A program made the position numbers and the translations under genes. Below the pieces are notes generated by a model that saw nothing but the letters and a program-made list of their open reading frames with translations, searched no databases and was not told the DNA's origin. Below, in pieces: positions 47,875 to 57,355 of a stretch of 64,000 bases of DNA. The stretch spans positions 1,203,134 to 1,267,133 of the forward strand of contig NC_034012.1 in assembly GCF_000346465.2 (NCBI RefSeq). The letters are read 5' to 3'. The stretch comes from Prunus persica. Its lineage: Eukaryota; Streptophyta; Magnoliopsida; Rosales; Rosaceae. Every line of letters begins with the position of its first letter. The stretch's first letter is position 1.

Positions 47875-48555
47875 ATGCACAACTCCCCCGACCGGTTGCC
47901 GATCCAGTACCCCACCCCGGAGCCCCAACGCATGAAGCGTCAGCACACCCCCCGGTACTACGCCCACCGGGTCCGTGAAAGCCTCACCACCCGGGTCTCC
48001 AAGCTTTTCTGCACCATCTTCTTGGGCCTCCTCCTCATTCTTGGCATGATAGCGTTCATACTTTGGCTTAGTCTACGTCCACACCGCCCAAGATTTCATA
48101 TCCATGCATTTACGGTTCCGGGCTTGAACCAAGAAACCGGGTTTGAAAATGCTCAGATCACATTCAATGCCACGGCCCGTAACGCCAACCATGATATTGG
48201 TATATACTATGATTCAATGGACGGGTCCGCTTATTATAAGGACCAGCGGATTGGGTCAATCTCCGGGTTACTGCCCCCGTTTTATCAAGGGCCTAAGAAC
48301 ACGACGATCGTGGCTGGGTCGTTTACTGGGGCTACCTTAACGGTGAATAGCCAGCGTTGGATGGAGTTCATCAATGATCGTTCGAGAGGAACGGTCGTGT
48401 TTCGACTTGAATTTTCGGCTACGATTAGGTTTAGGATTCAGTCGTGGGATAGTAAGCGCCATCGGATGCACGCCAACTGTGATGTCGATGTGGGCCAGGA
48501 TGGCTTGATCTTGCCCGTTTCTAAAGATAGGAGATGCCCTGTCTATTTCACCTGA
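47875..48555 (+). CDS. NDR1/HIN1-like protein (LEA_2 family), 226 residues
   Basis: Single exon. A cytosolic N-terminus rich in Pro, His and Arg (MHNSPDRLPIQYPTPEPQ...) is followed by one transmembrane helix (LFCTIFLGLLLILGMIAFILWLSL, about 44-67) and an LEA_2 domain (FHIHAFTVPGLN; ITFNATARNANHDIGIYYDS; LPPFYQGPKNTT), ending CPVYFT. NHL proteins sit at the plasma membrane or plasmodesmata and act in pathogen responses or, for some members, in phloem loading. This length and C-terminus resemble the NHL26-type group (memory). It belongs to the same family as the two genes downstream but is clearly more distant from them than they are from each other. Confidence 0.9.
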   Translation: MHNSPDRLPIQYPTPEPQRMKRQHTPRYYAHRVRESLTTRVSKLFCTIFLGLLLILGMIAFILWLSLRPHRPRFHIHAFTVPGLNQETGFENAQITFNATARNANHDIGIYYDSMDGSAYYKDQRIGSISGLLPPFYQGPKNTTIVAGSFTGATLTVNSQRWMEFINDRSRGTVVFRLEFSATIRFRIQSWDSKRHRMHANCDVDVGQDGLILPVSKDRRCPVYFT

Positions 48556-49827
48556 ATTTGGAGAATTATTATTATTATTATTTTTAATTTTTAATTTTTG
48601 CATTTTAACTTGTGTTTGTGTTTTTATTTCGTATGCTTTTGGGGGTTACATAGGGTTTGGGTTTGCTGTGATTTACTTGATTTGTTGTATAATTTTTCTA
48701 AATTGAATGGTTCAAAATTATTTATTTTTTTTGTTTTTATACGTACAATGATAGTTTAATATACGACCCACAGTCATACCTAACTGATCTAACTAGCGTA
48801 TGCACCTGCATCTTTTAGGCATTTAAAAATAGTCTTCCTCTTTCTTTTTTACTTTTTCTTCCATATATGCTTTCCATGTTTCCTCCAATTGAAATGGAAA
48901 GAACACTTCTTTTGGACAGAAAAAAGTTACAAATTCTTGAGCTTCTTTTGCCAAATCATGGTCTGCATAGTCCTACAGTACTGTTCAAACCAGGTTGTGA
49001 TGAAGTTTCTACAAATGGTGATTGCGTGGGGTCGACTGGTTTTGGGTGGTGAAGTTCTGATGAATGAATGCTAACCATTTGGTTAGCACAGTAGCACTTA
49101 AGACTTAACGAAAAGCTCATTTCATATGCAACAGCTTCTGGTCTAACAATCATGTCAGATCCAAAACCCTAGTATATCAGAATATAGATATGATTTGATA
49201 TGATGAAGGGCAATCAAAATGGTAATCTTAGACATGAATCATAATCATGATCAAATCCAATTCGGGTGATGTTTATTAATTGGGTTGCGCCAAATGATCA
49301 TGTCATTCTTTCTTTATACATATGGGATATATGAGGGGAAATCAAGATAGTAATCTTTGACATTAAATCATAATCATGATTAAATCGAATTCGGGTGATG
49401 TTTTGCACTACAAGATCGTGCCATTCTTTCTTTATATACCTGAAAAACCGTCGCATTCTATCATTTTATTTTCGGCTCTTGGGTGGAAAGTGAAATTAAC
49501 CTAGGTTTCCAAGGATAGACTCGTGAGCAATCAAATGTATGAAAATTTCACAAACTTTAGCGGTTTAGCCTACTGCTTTAGTTTCCCACTTATTACTTTC
49601 TGCTCCAACAGCAAAGGCTGAAACCCCATTGAACTCACTCTAGGAGAAAAAAAAAAAAAAAAAAAAAAATTCCTTTTGTAACTTGCTACACAACTTTGAT
49701 ATTCCCACTTTTGCTCCTTTCTTACTGCAGAATTCACCTCTTTTCTCCCTTCGTTTCCTTCTCTAAGTGCAGCCCAATTCATTTTAAAAAATCACAAGTC
49801 AATATTTTATAAACAATTGGAAAAAAA
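48556..49827. other. Spacer between NHL 1 and NHL 2, start of the duplicated segment
   Basis: From about 48844 the sequence (CATATATGCTTTCCATGTTT) recurs at about 50827 and similarity continues through the NHL gene. Within it, about 49195-49320 and 49325-49440 are themselves a tandem duplication (phrases AATCATAATCATGAT and CCATTCTTTCTTTATA). An A-run lies at 49651-49668. Open frames at 48867-49153 are not genes. Confidence 0.5.
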
Positions 49828-50412
49828 ATGTGCGAGATCAAGAATTTCTACTGCTGGCTCCTAGAATTTTCCGTACTCCTGCTTCTCCTAGCTCTCTGTC
49901 TATGGCTGGCCATACGTCCAGAATCCCCCAAGTATACCATTGTGGATATCACCATCCCGAAGTCCGATATAGACAGTGGGGGTCAAAATGGCTCTATCAT
50001 ATACGCCCTTGAAATTGAAAATTCCAACAAAGTCTCTAGTATTTACTACGAGGACACAATTTTGAGATTCTATTATGGGTCAGAGACTGTTGGGGAGAAA
50101 ACCATACCTTATTTTCATCAAGGAAGAGGTAAAACCTGTCAAGTGACTGATTCTGTGGATGCCAACCAGCAAGTTTGGAAAGCTATTCGCAATTCCATAT
50201 CCAATGCAACTGCAGAACTGAAGGTGGCAGTGCTAACTCGGGTTCAATATAGAACATGGGGAGTGAAGAGTAAGCATCATGGATTAGACTTGCAAAGTCA
50301 ATTATCGATTGGTTCAAATGGTAAGATTTTTGGTAAGACGAAGAAAATTAAGCTACGCCGTGCTTCCAAGAAATGGAGGAGGAGGACTAATAGACGACGA
50401 TTGTTATACTAG
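49828..50412 (+). CDS. NDR1/HIN1-like protein, tandem copy A, 194 residues
   Basis: Single exon starting MCEIKNFYCW. A very short cytosolic N-terminus leads into one transmembrane helix (LLEFSVLLLLLALCLWLAI, about 11-29), then an LEA_2 domain (YTIVDITIPKSD; LEIENSNKVSSIYYED; FHQGRGKTCQVTDSV). The C-terminus is strongly basic (KTKKIKLRRASKKWRRRTNRRR), unlike the first NHL gene. Small NHL/NDR1 proteins act at the plasma membrane in defence signalling. N-glycosylation sites include NGS and NAT. The coding sequence is nearly the same length as copy B, with many amino-acid changes but no breaks, so both copies look functional. Confidence 0.88.
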   Translation: MCEIKNFYCWLLEFSVLLLLLALCLWLAIRPESPKYTIVDITIPKSDIDSGGQNGSIIYALEIENSNKVSSIYYEDTILRFYYGSETVGEKTIPYFHQGRGKTCQVTDSVDANQQVWKAIRNSISNATAELKVAVLTRVQYRTWGVKSKHHGLDLQSQLSIGSNGKIFGKTKKIKLRRASKKWRRRTNRRRLLY

Positions 50413-51858
50413 ATGTTGCAAATTTACAATATAGCTGCCTAAATTTCATGGTCTTGTTTATAACTGACCAGATTATTACTGTTACTGTAGCAGAATATAC
50501 AATTCGACAATTTGTCCACGATCTCTAGACTCTCTGCAGATGATAATGTACATTGCAAACTCATGCAAGGGATCAGTATTAAAAGGTTGAATACGTTTTT
50601 GGCTCATGCTTATTAATATAAACTAGGAGCCAATAGACATTGCTATCGTGTATTATGATAAACAAAAGTTTAACTTTCTATCGGGGTGAGCTAGGAAGCC
50701 CTTTTAAGCTTTTATTTACAAACGATAGTCTAAACTACTATAAATTAATCTAATCTATGTGCATGGCAACTCGAACTTGAGTGCAAGGACGGTCCACTGC
50801 CCTAGCCAACTGACCTGACCCACGTATTCCATATATGCTTTCCATGTTTCCTCAGATGCAAATGGAAAGAAACATTTTTAAATGTTAATGTTAATCTTTT
50901 GGACAAAAAAAAAAACAGAATCTTGAGCTTCTTTTTCCAAATCATGGGGCTTCCTGCATAGTCCTACAGTAGTGTTCAAACCAAGTATCAAGGATAACGT
51001 ATATCCTAAACATAAATCTGATCATGCACAATCTTGGAATCATGCAATCTCAACTCTCAATCTTGGTTTGGTTTCTACAAGTGGTGATTGTGTGGGGGTC
51101 GACTGATTTGGGTTGTGAAGTTGCGATGATTGCTAACCATTCGCAACTACTAGCCCCAGGCACAGATTCTGTTTCATTGAACAAACAATGTCGGATCCAG
51201 ACCATAATATGGATCCAAAACCTGATTAAATCGGAATATAGATATGATTTAATATGGGATAACTGAGGGGAAATCAAGATAGTAATCTTAGACATTAAAC
51301 CATAATCATGATCAAACCCCAATTCAGGTGATGTTTATTAATTGGGTAGCTCTAAATGATCGTGCCATTCTTTCTTTATACACCAGAAAAACCGTCGCAT
51401 TCTATCATTTTATTTTTGGCTTCTCTGCTGGAAAGTGGAATTAACCTAGGTTGCAAAACTTTGGTTGCAGGTTAGTCTCCCAAAGAAAAACTAACTCTAG
51501 ATAAGCATTAAAGCAATTACATCCTACACAAGTAAAGAATCATGTTCCTTCTCTTCCAAGGATCAACTCGTGGGGAATCAAATGTATGAAAGTTTCACAA
51601 ACTTTAACCTAACGCTTTAGTTTCCCACATATTACTTTCCGCTCCAACAGCAAAGGCTGATACCCCATTCAACTCACTCTAGAAGAAAAGAATATATCCT
51701 CTTGTAACTTACATGACAACCAAACACCCTTTGATATTCCCACTTTTGCTCCTTTCTTACTGCATAATTCACCTCTTTTCTCCCTTCTCCTTCTCAATTA
51801 GGGCAACCAAATTCATTTAAACAATCAGAAGTCAATATTTTATGTTCAGTCCTAAAAA
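50413..51858. other. Spacer between NHL copies A and B
   Basis: The part from about 50826 is the duplicated upstream region of copy B. It has a single copy of the AATCATAATCATGAT-type block that is doubled upstream of copy A. The earlier part (50460-50825) is unique in the window. Open frames at 51024-51322 are not supported. Confidence 0.4.
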
Positions 51859-52437
51859 ATGTGCGAGACAAACAATTTCTACTTATGGGTTCTACAATTC
51901 TTCGGCCTCCTGGGTCTCCTAGCCCTTGTTCTATGGCTGGCCTTACGTCCAGAATCCCCTGAGTATACCATTGTGGATATCACCATCCCAAAGTCCGATA
52001 CAGACAATGGGGGTCAAAATGGCTCTATCTTATACGTCCTTGAAATTAAAAATTCCAACAAAGACTCTAGTATTTACTATGATGACACCATTTTGAGATT
52101 CTATTATGGGTCAGATACGGTTGGGGAGAAAACCATACGTTCTTTTCATCAAGGAAGAGGTAAAACCCGTGAAGTGACTGATTCTTTGGATGTCAACCCA
52201 CGAGTTTGGAAAGGTATTCGCAATTCCATATCCAATGCAACTGCAGAACTGAAGGTGGCATTACTCACTCGGCTTCGATATAGAACATGGGGAGTGAAGA
52301 GTAAGCATCATGGATTACACTTGCAAGGTAAATTATTGGTTGGTTCAGATGGTAAGATTTTTGGTAAGAAGAAGAAAATTAAGCTACGCCGTGCTTCCAA
52401 GAAATGGAGGAGTACTAGACAACGATTGTTATACTAG
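51859..52437 (+). CDS. NDR1/HIN1-like protein, tandem copy B, 192 residues
   Basis: Single exon starting MCETNNFYLWVLQFFG. Layout is as in copy A: one helix (FFGLLGLLALVLWLAL), LEA_2 domain (YTIVDITIPKSDTDN; LEIKNSNKDSSIYYDD) and basic tail (KKKKIKLRRASKKWRSTRQR). Two residues shorter than copy A, the difference falling in the basic tail (RRRTNRRR against RSTRQR). The upstream region is also duplicated, so copies A and B probably began with similar regulation. Confidence 0.88.
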   Translation: MCETNNFYLWVLQFFGLLGLLALVLWLALRPESPEYTIVDITIPKSDTDNGGQNGSILYVLEIKNSNKDSSIYYDDTILRFYYGSDTVGEKTIRSFHQGRGKTREVTDSLDVNPRVWKGIRNSISNATAELKVALLTRLRYRTWGVKSKHHGLHLQGKLLVGSDGKIFGKKKKIKLRRASKKWRSTRQRLLY

Positions 52438-53104
52438 ATGTTGCAAATTTACAATATAGCTGCCTAAATTTCATGGTCTTGTTTATAATATACTGATTAT
52501 TTTCCCTACTGTTACCGTAGCTGCCTAAATCTCTGCAAATGATAATGGTACATTGCAAACTCATGCAAGGGACCAGTATTTCAAGGTTTTTGGCTTATGC
52601 TTTATTAATGTAAACTAAGAGCCAAGAGAGCTGGCGCAAACCCACTCCAAAATTCCTGAACTTTTACTTTTACTATTTTTTATAAGGATTAAAGAATGAA
52701 TCAAATTTACTTCATACTTATCTGTTTGAAATCTTCACAGCTGCTAAAATAATGTAGATTCAATCTTATCAAACACTGTTAAGAAGTATCAGGTTAAGGT
52801 TGTTTGTTCATGTTAGTTTCACATCCACACCCTGATATTGTAAGTATTAAACGTAGAAGAATTATCGTTTCTACTTTTGGTTTCTGTTGTTTGTTTACAA
52901 CAGTTCAATGCATGAAGCAAAAGGTGCTATCAGCAGTTCATGAGTATAAGAACACATAGTAGAGCAATGAACAAATTGCATTTATCTCTAGATCACAATC
53001 CCTGAGTAGTTATCTTTGCTAAGCGCAGTCCCCAGCAAAGCTCATAATAACAGTGCAAGGGTTTAATGACATAAGAGTGAACCTGAGTTTCCTTTCTAAT
53101 GATT
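52438..53104. other. Convergent 3' region of NHL copy B and LpxD
   Basis: AT-rich. The first 60 bases are part of the NHL duplication. Nothing else recognised. Confidence 0.35.
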
Positions 53105-55458
53105 CTAACGGTTCAGCTTTTTTGATGTTCGACAGTAGTTTGCAACTTGTCTTCGCCACTCATGGACCGGAACCTGAAACACAACCAAATTAAGCTATTT
53201 AGAATATCAATTGGATATCAAACCCAAACATCCAACAATCACCCTGCACCAACTACATTATTTTTGGTACGCAATGCATGAAAAGAATTTCAGAAGAAAG
53301 TACAAAGATGGCACTTACAGCTGGGAAGCCGCCATAATCTCCAGGTTCTGTAATATCTTTCGTGACACAGCTAGTAGCGGCAAGTCGTACCTGCAAAGTC
53401 CATGCAATAAGATATTCAACCATACTCCTAGTCAATTAAAAAATGCGAGAGCATGAAAAGAATGAGATAAAATAACGATGGTAAAATGAAAAAGAACGTA
53501 AGATTCTAGGGCTCTTCCAACCTTCGAAACCGAAATGATATTTAAATAGAAGACCGAGTTCTTTCACAAGTGACAAGTCATTACTAATTTAGGCTACTAG
53601 TAGATTGGGTCATTTTATGTAAGCAAACACCTTTGATACAATGGAGACATGGTCACGAACTGCTACCCTTCCCCCCATAGTTACATAGTCTCCTATCCTA
53701 CAAGACAAAAAAGAGAATAAAGTCATTAGACTGGCAGATTTTTTGGAATGTTGACAAATTCATTGAAGTGAAACTGAATCATATTCATATACCATGCTGA
53801 ACTTTATAAATCCACAATAAAAAGGAAAGGGAAAGGAGGGGGGGAAGGGAGAGAGAGAACGTACGTCACTGAGCCTGCAATCCCAACTTGTCCACAAAGC
53901 ATGCAACTCTTCCCAATAACTACATTATGACCGATCTGCAAACCCAAGCAAACAGATAACCATATATTCCAGGAAATTCAGCCAACAATGCAAAAGGCAA
54001 AAGCCAACCTGAACTAAATTATCTATCTTGGAATGATCCCCTACAACCGTTTCTCTCCAACTGCATAAACCAAAATATGTTGTAATTAGTAGTCAAACTT
54101 CAACAGTATTAGAGTACTAACTGATTCAGAAACTATAATCATGCCTGAAACATCAGTGTAAAAGATATAAAAGGCTATATGTCTCACCTGCCCCTGTCAA
54201 TGCATGTATTTGCACCAATCTCCACATAGTTCCCTACCCTAGCATTCAGCATCTTGAGTATGGAATGAAGAACAAGAAAGACATACAATAAGATGCTTGC
54301 ATTCTACAGTTGCATGCATATGCATAGATAACCTGTATGGTCATACAAGTCAAACATATGAAGACTCTCATACCCACATAATGCAATGTGAAGACCCAGT
54401 ATAAAAATAATTATGTTGATTTTCAAACACTAAAGTTCCATAATTTCATTCAGAAATTCAAATTACACGAGAGAAATATGCTCAAAAGCAAAATCAAAGA
54501 GAAAGAAAACTAAAATAGACTTCAATTGAAGTACAAAATAAAAAAATAAATAAAAAATCACTAACTTGAGGCTTCTTTAACATATTCCCATGCTCATCCA
54601 CCGTAAATCCAAATCCTGTAGATAAACAACATCGCCTGAATATCAGATGCCAATATCAATCGGCTCACATAAAACAGTATTCATATTAACTCATGATTCA
54701 TATCAATATTCCCAATATGCTGTTGGGCACACTTATAATTCAGAATAATTCATCAAGATCAGGTTCCAACCGAACAGATTTATATTCCTTTAGCTTTCAT
54801 TAGCTGCATCAAATGAATCAAAGCCTATATAAAGTGGCCTTACCATCTTGACCGATGCATACGCCATTGTGGATTATACACGAATCTCCTATACTGCAAT
54901 TACTGAGTGCAACATTGTAGCTGCAGAGATCAGAAACGTGGTAACTCCATTAACATTAAATAAATTTCAAATTGGCAACTCTAAGTGTATACTTTAACAA
55001 GACAATGTCAAGTAAAAGATTTGATCACTACCCTATTTTTGTTGATTGCCCAATTGTAACACAAGGTCCAACGACAGCTCCAGAACCAATATGAGAGTGC
55101 TCGCCCACCACAGATTTTGAATGAACAACAGCACCAAACTCAATGAAAACTGTTGGGTCAATGCAGGCAGACTTGTGGAACGACCCACCGCCATTATGCC
55201 ACTTTCGGAATTCTGGATGATCAGCGCCAACGCCGTCCTCTAATCTTGAAATGCAGAGCATGTGCGAAAATGGCAGTTAATGCCAAACAGATTGTCTAAG
55301 AGACATTTTCACAAGCAGGTTCGGGACTTACCGGACGAGTCACACGACACGAAGGAACTGCAACTATTTGCAAAGCGCAACGGAGACAAGGCTCGAACGC
55401 ATTGGAAATGTGGCGGGTAGCCGAATGAAGCTGCAAATCTTCTAAGAGCGAGTGCCAT
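53105..55458 (-). CDS. LPXD2: LpxD-like UDP-3-O-acylglucosamine N-acyltransferase, mitochondrial
   Basis: Ten small exons in phase: 55458-55332, 55239-55032, 54920-54844, 54615-54566, 54252-54188, 54060-54009, 53935-53865, 53697-53631, 53390-53319 and 53173-53105; 285 residues. The N-terminus [16 protein letters not shown] fits a mitochondrial presequence. The body is a left-handed beta helix of hexapeptide repeats ([39 protein letters not shown]). The likely catalytic His is His196 in [10 protein letters not shown]. In bacteria LpxD adds the N-linked acyl chain in lipid A synthesis; plants keep a homologous mitochondrial pathway of unclear purpose. The bacterial N-terminal uridine-binding domain is largely absent, as in the plant family. 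A short C-terminal tail ends KLNR. Symbol by similarity to At4g21220 (memory). Confidence 0.9.
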
Positions 55459-57355
55459 TAACTGAGGAGTGACTAGAAGTGAGGAGGTAAAGCGTGCGGT
55501 GTTGGCGGTTTGTGTCTGAACCTGAAGCCAACTATATATCTACCATTGCTGCTTTGCTTTCGCGTGGAGAGTATGTTTATTGGGCCTATGGACAGCCTGC
55601 AACTTGATCCACGTTTGCTGGCTTACGTTGGACCAACCCAAGCCCAATTTTTGGAGCAAATTTGGTTACGGAGCTGGGCTAATGATCCTGTGTAATCACG
55701 AAAGCGCTTTCAGATAACTAAAAATGATTTTAGGAGACAAAAGCAAGTTAAAATGATTTTAAATAAGAAATTCAATGTATGAAGCGATTATGAATAAAAT
55801 CATTGTGTCTGAAACATGTTATAATTCAACAAAATTGGTTGATGTAGTGAGCTTGTCAGGGATGAAGTTTGTCATTAGTTTTAGACATAGTCTGAAATAT
55901 CGATAATATCGAGAAAATATCGAGGATATTTCGATTTTTTTGAATCACGGATATTTCGGAACATATCCATGTACATATCGTATAAATATCGACAATATCG
56001 ACGATAATATCGGAAAATATCGATGTCGATAATTTCGCTCACATTTCAGCAATATTTTGTCAAAATATCGGTGTAATATCGCTAAAATATCGAAAATATC
56101 GAAAATATCGATGTGAAGGAAAAAAAAAGTTATTAAAAAAAAAAGGGAAAAAGGGGAGAAAAAAGCACAAAGGGGATATGAACCCCTCCAATTTTACTCC
56201 TCCAACACCTTAAACACCATATCACTTATGTTTTTGTGATAATATGCTAAAATATTTATATTTATATGGGTGGTATGTTAACAATTACATGCAAAACTAT
56301 TTTGGGGATTTATCATTTGATGACTACTCTTCACAATACACTTACTCTACACATAGAGATGATGAAGATAGTGAAAATTTTGAACTTCGTAGGAACTCTA
56401 TGTGGTACTAAGTCATTCATGTATCTTACCATGCAATGTATAAAGTATAAAATATTATAGTAAATCATTATATATGAATGATTACGGTGTATTTAATCTT
56501 TTTTTATTAATTATTACATATTTTTTACACTCATAGTGTTTGTCCACTTGCTGTATAATCAACTTAAATTAGTTAAATCCATCATGCAATGCATTTCCTT
56601 CTAATTTTTTGTGATAAACTCATAGATAATTGACTAAATTGACATTCTCCAAAGTTTCAATAAAAATTTTCAAGTTTTTCTTACAATTTCCGTGGTTTTT
56701 ATTCAATTTTTATCGATATCGATAATATCCCGATATTTCCATCGAAATTTCCATATTTTTGGATGACCGATATTTCCGATATCATCGATATTTTAGACCT
56801 TGGTTTTAGAGAAGTTAAAAGCGCTTTTATGTAATTAAAAGTGTTTTTAAGAGTGAACAGATTCCAGGAAACTACAGAAGCACTCCAAAACATGTCTCTG
56901 TCTAATTGTAATGGATTTATGTTATAGTTATTTTATAGATTTATGATGTCCTTGTCATTATCTATTAGTCTCGGTCAATAAATCTTTTAAACTGAACAGA
57001 TTCCAGGAAACTACAGCCAATTGATGTGTCCTGGCTCTCTTTCGTTCATATGTGAAGGTTGTTTCCTGGGGTCAGAAGTCAAGAACCTCGTGCCGCACGA
57101 AAATAATGAAATTCATAAAATATGTTTGCCATGTGGTTCAGTGGTAATTACGTCTACATTCATTGACATGATTTTAGCTACTTAATTAACAACTCTTCCA
57201 AGAAATTACCTCTTAATTCAATTGTTAAACTTGAGAGAGATAGCACAAAACTAACGAATTGCTTCTGGTAGTTGTAGCCAAAAGGTCAAGCAGTAAGGAG
57301 AAGACTATTTAAAGTGGTACCAATCTTTTGCTATGATACTAGCACAGACTGAAAT
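55459..57355. other. Region between LpxD and the first CRK
   Basis: It contains the LpxD promoter, a hAT-like element (55886-56802) and a 24-bp direct repeat (56854-56877 and 56993-57016, beginning TGAACAGATTCCAGG). The CRK promoter takes up the rest. No additional gene. Confidence 0.45.
55886..56802. mobile_element. Non-autonomous hAT-like transposon (about 917 bp)
   Basis: The left end CATAGTCTGAAATATCGATA and the reverse complement of the right end (CAAGGTCTAAAATATCGATG) form terminal inverted repeats starting CA. Both ends are flanked by an 8-bp duplication GTTTTAGA (55878-55885 and 56803-56810). Eight-base target duplications and CA-type ends fit the hAT superfamily. Subterminal regions hold many ATATCG/CGATAT motifs, typical transposase-binding clusters. 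Internal open frames (for example 56266-56460) encode no transposase, so the element depends on one supplied elsewhere. Confidence 0.8.

Larger units (their letters stand above)
48844..52500 (+). repeat. Tandem duplication of about 2 kb, each copy with one NHL gene
   Basis: Copy A is about 48844-50460, copy B about 50826-52500. Upstream, coding and 3' sequences align (for example GCTGCCTAAATTTCATGGTC after both stops). The offset rises from about 1980 to 2031 bp, so several indels have accumulated. Confidence 0.85.
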
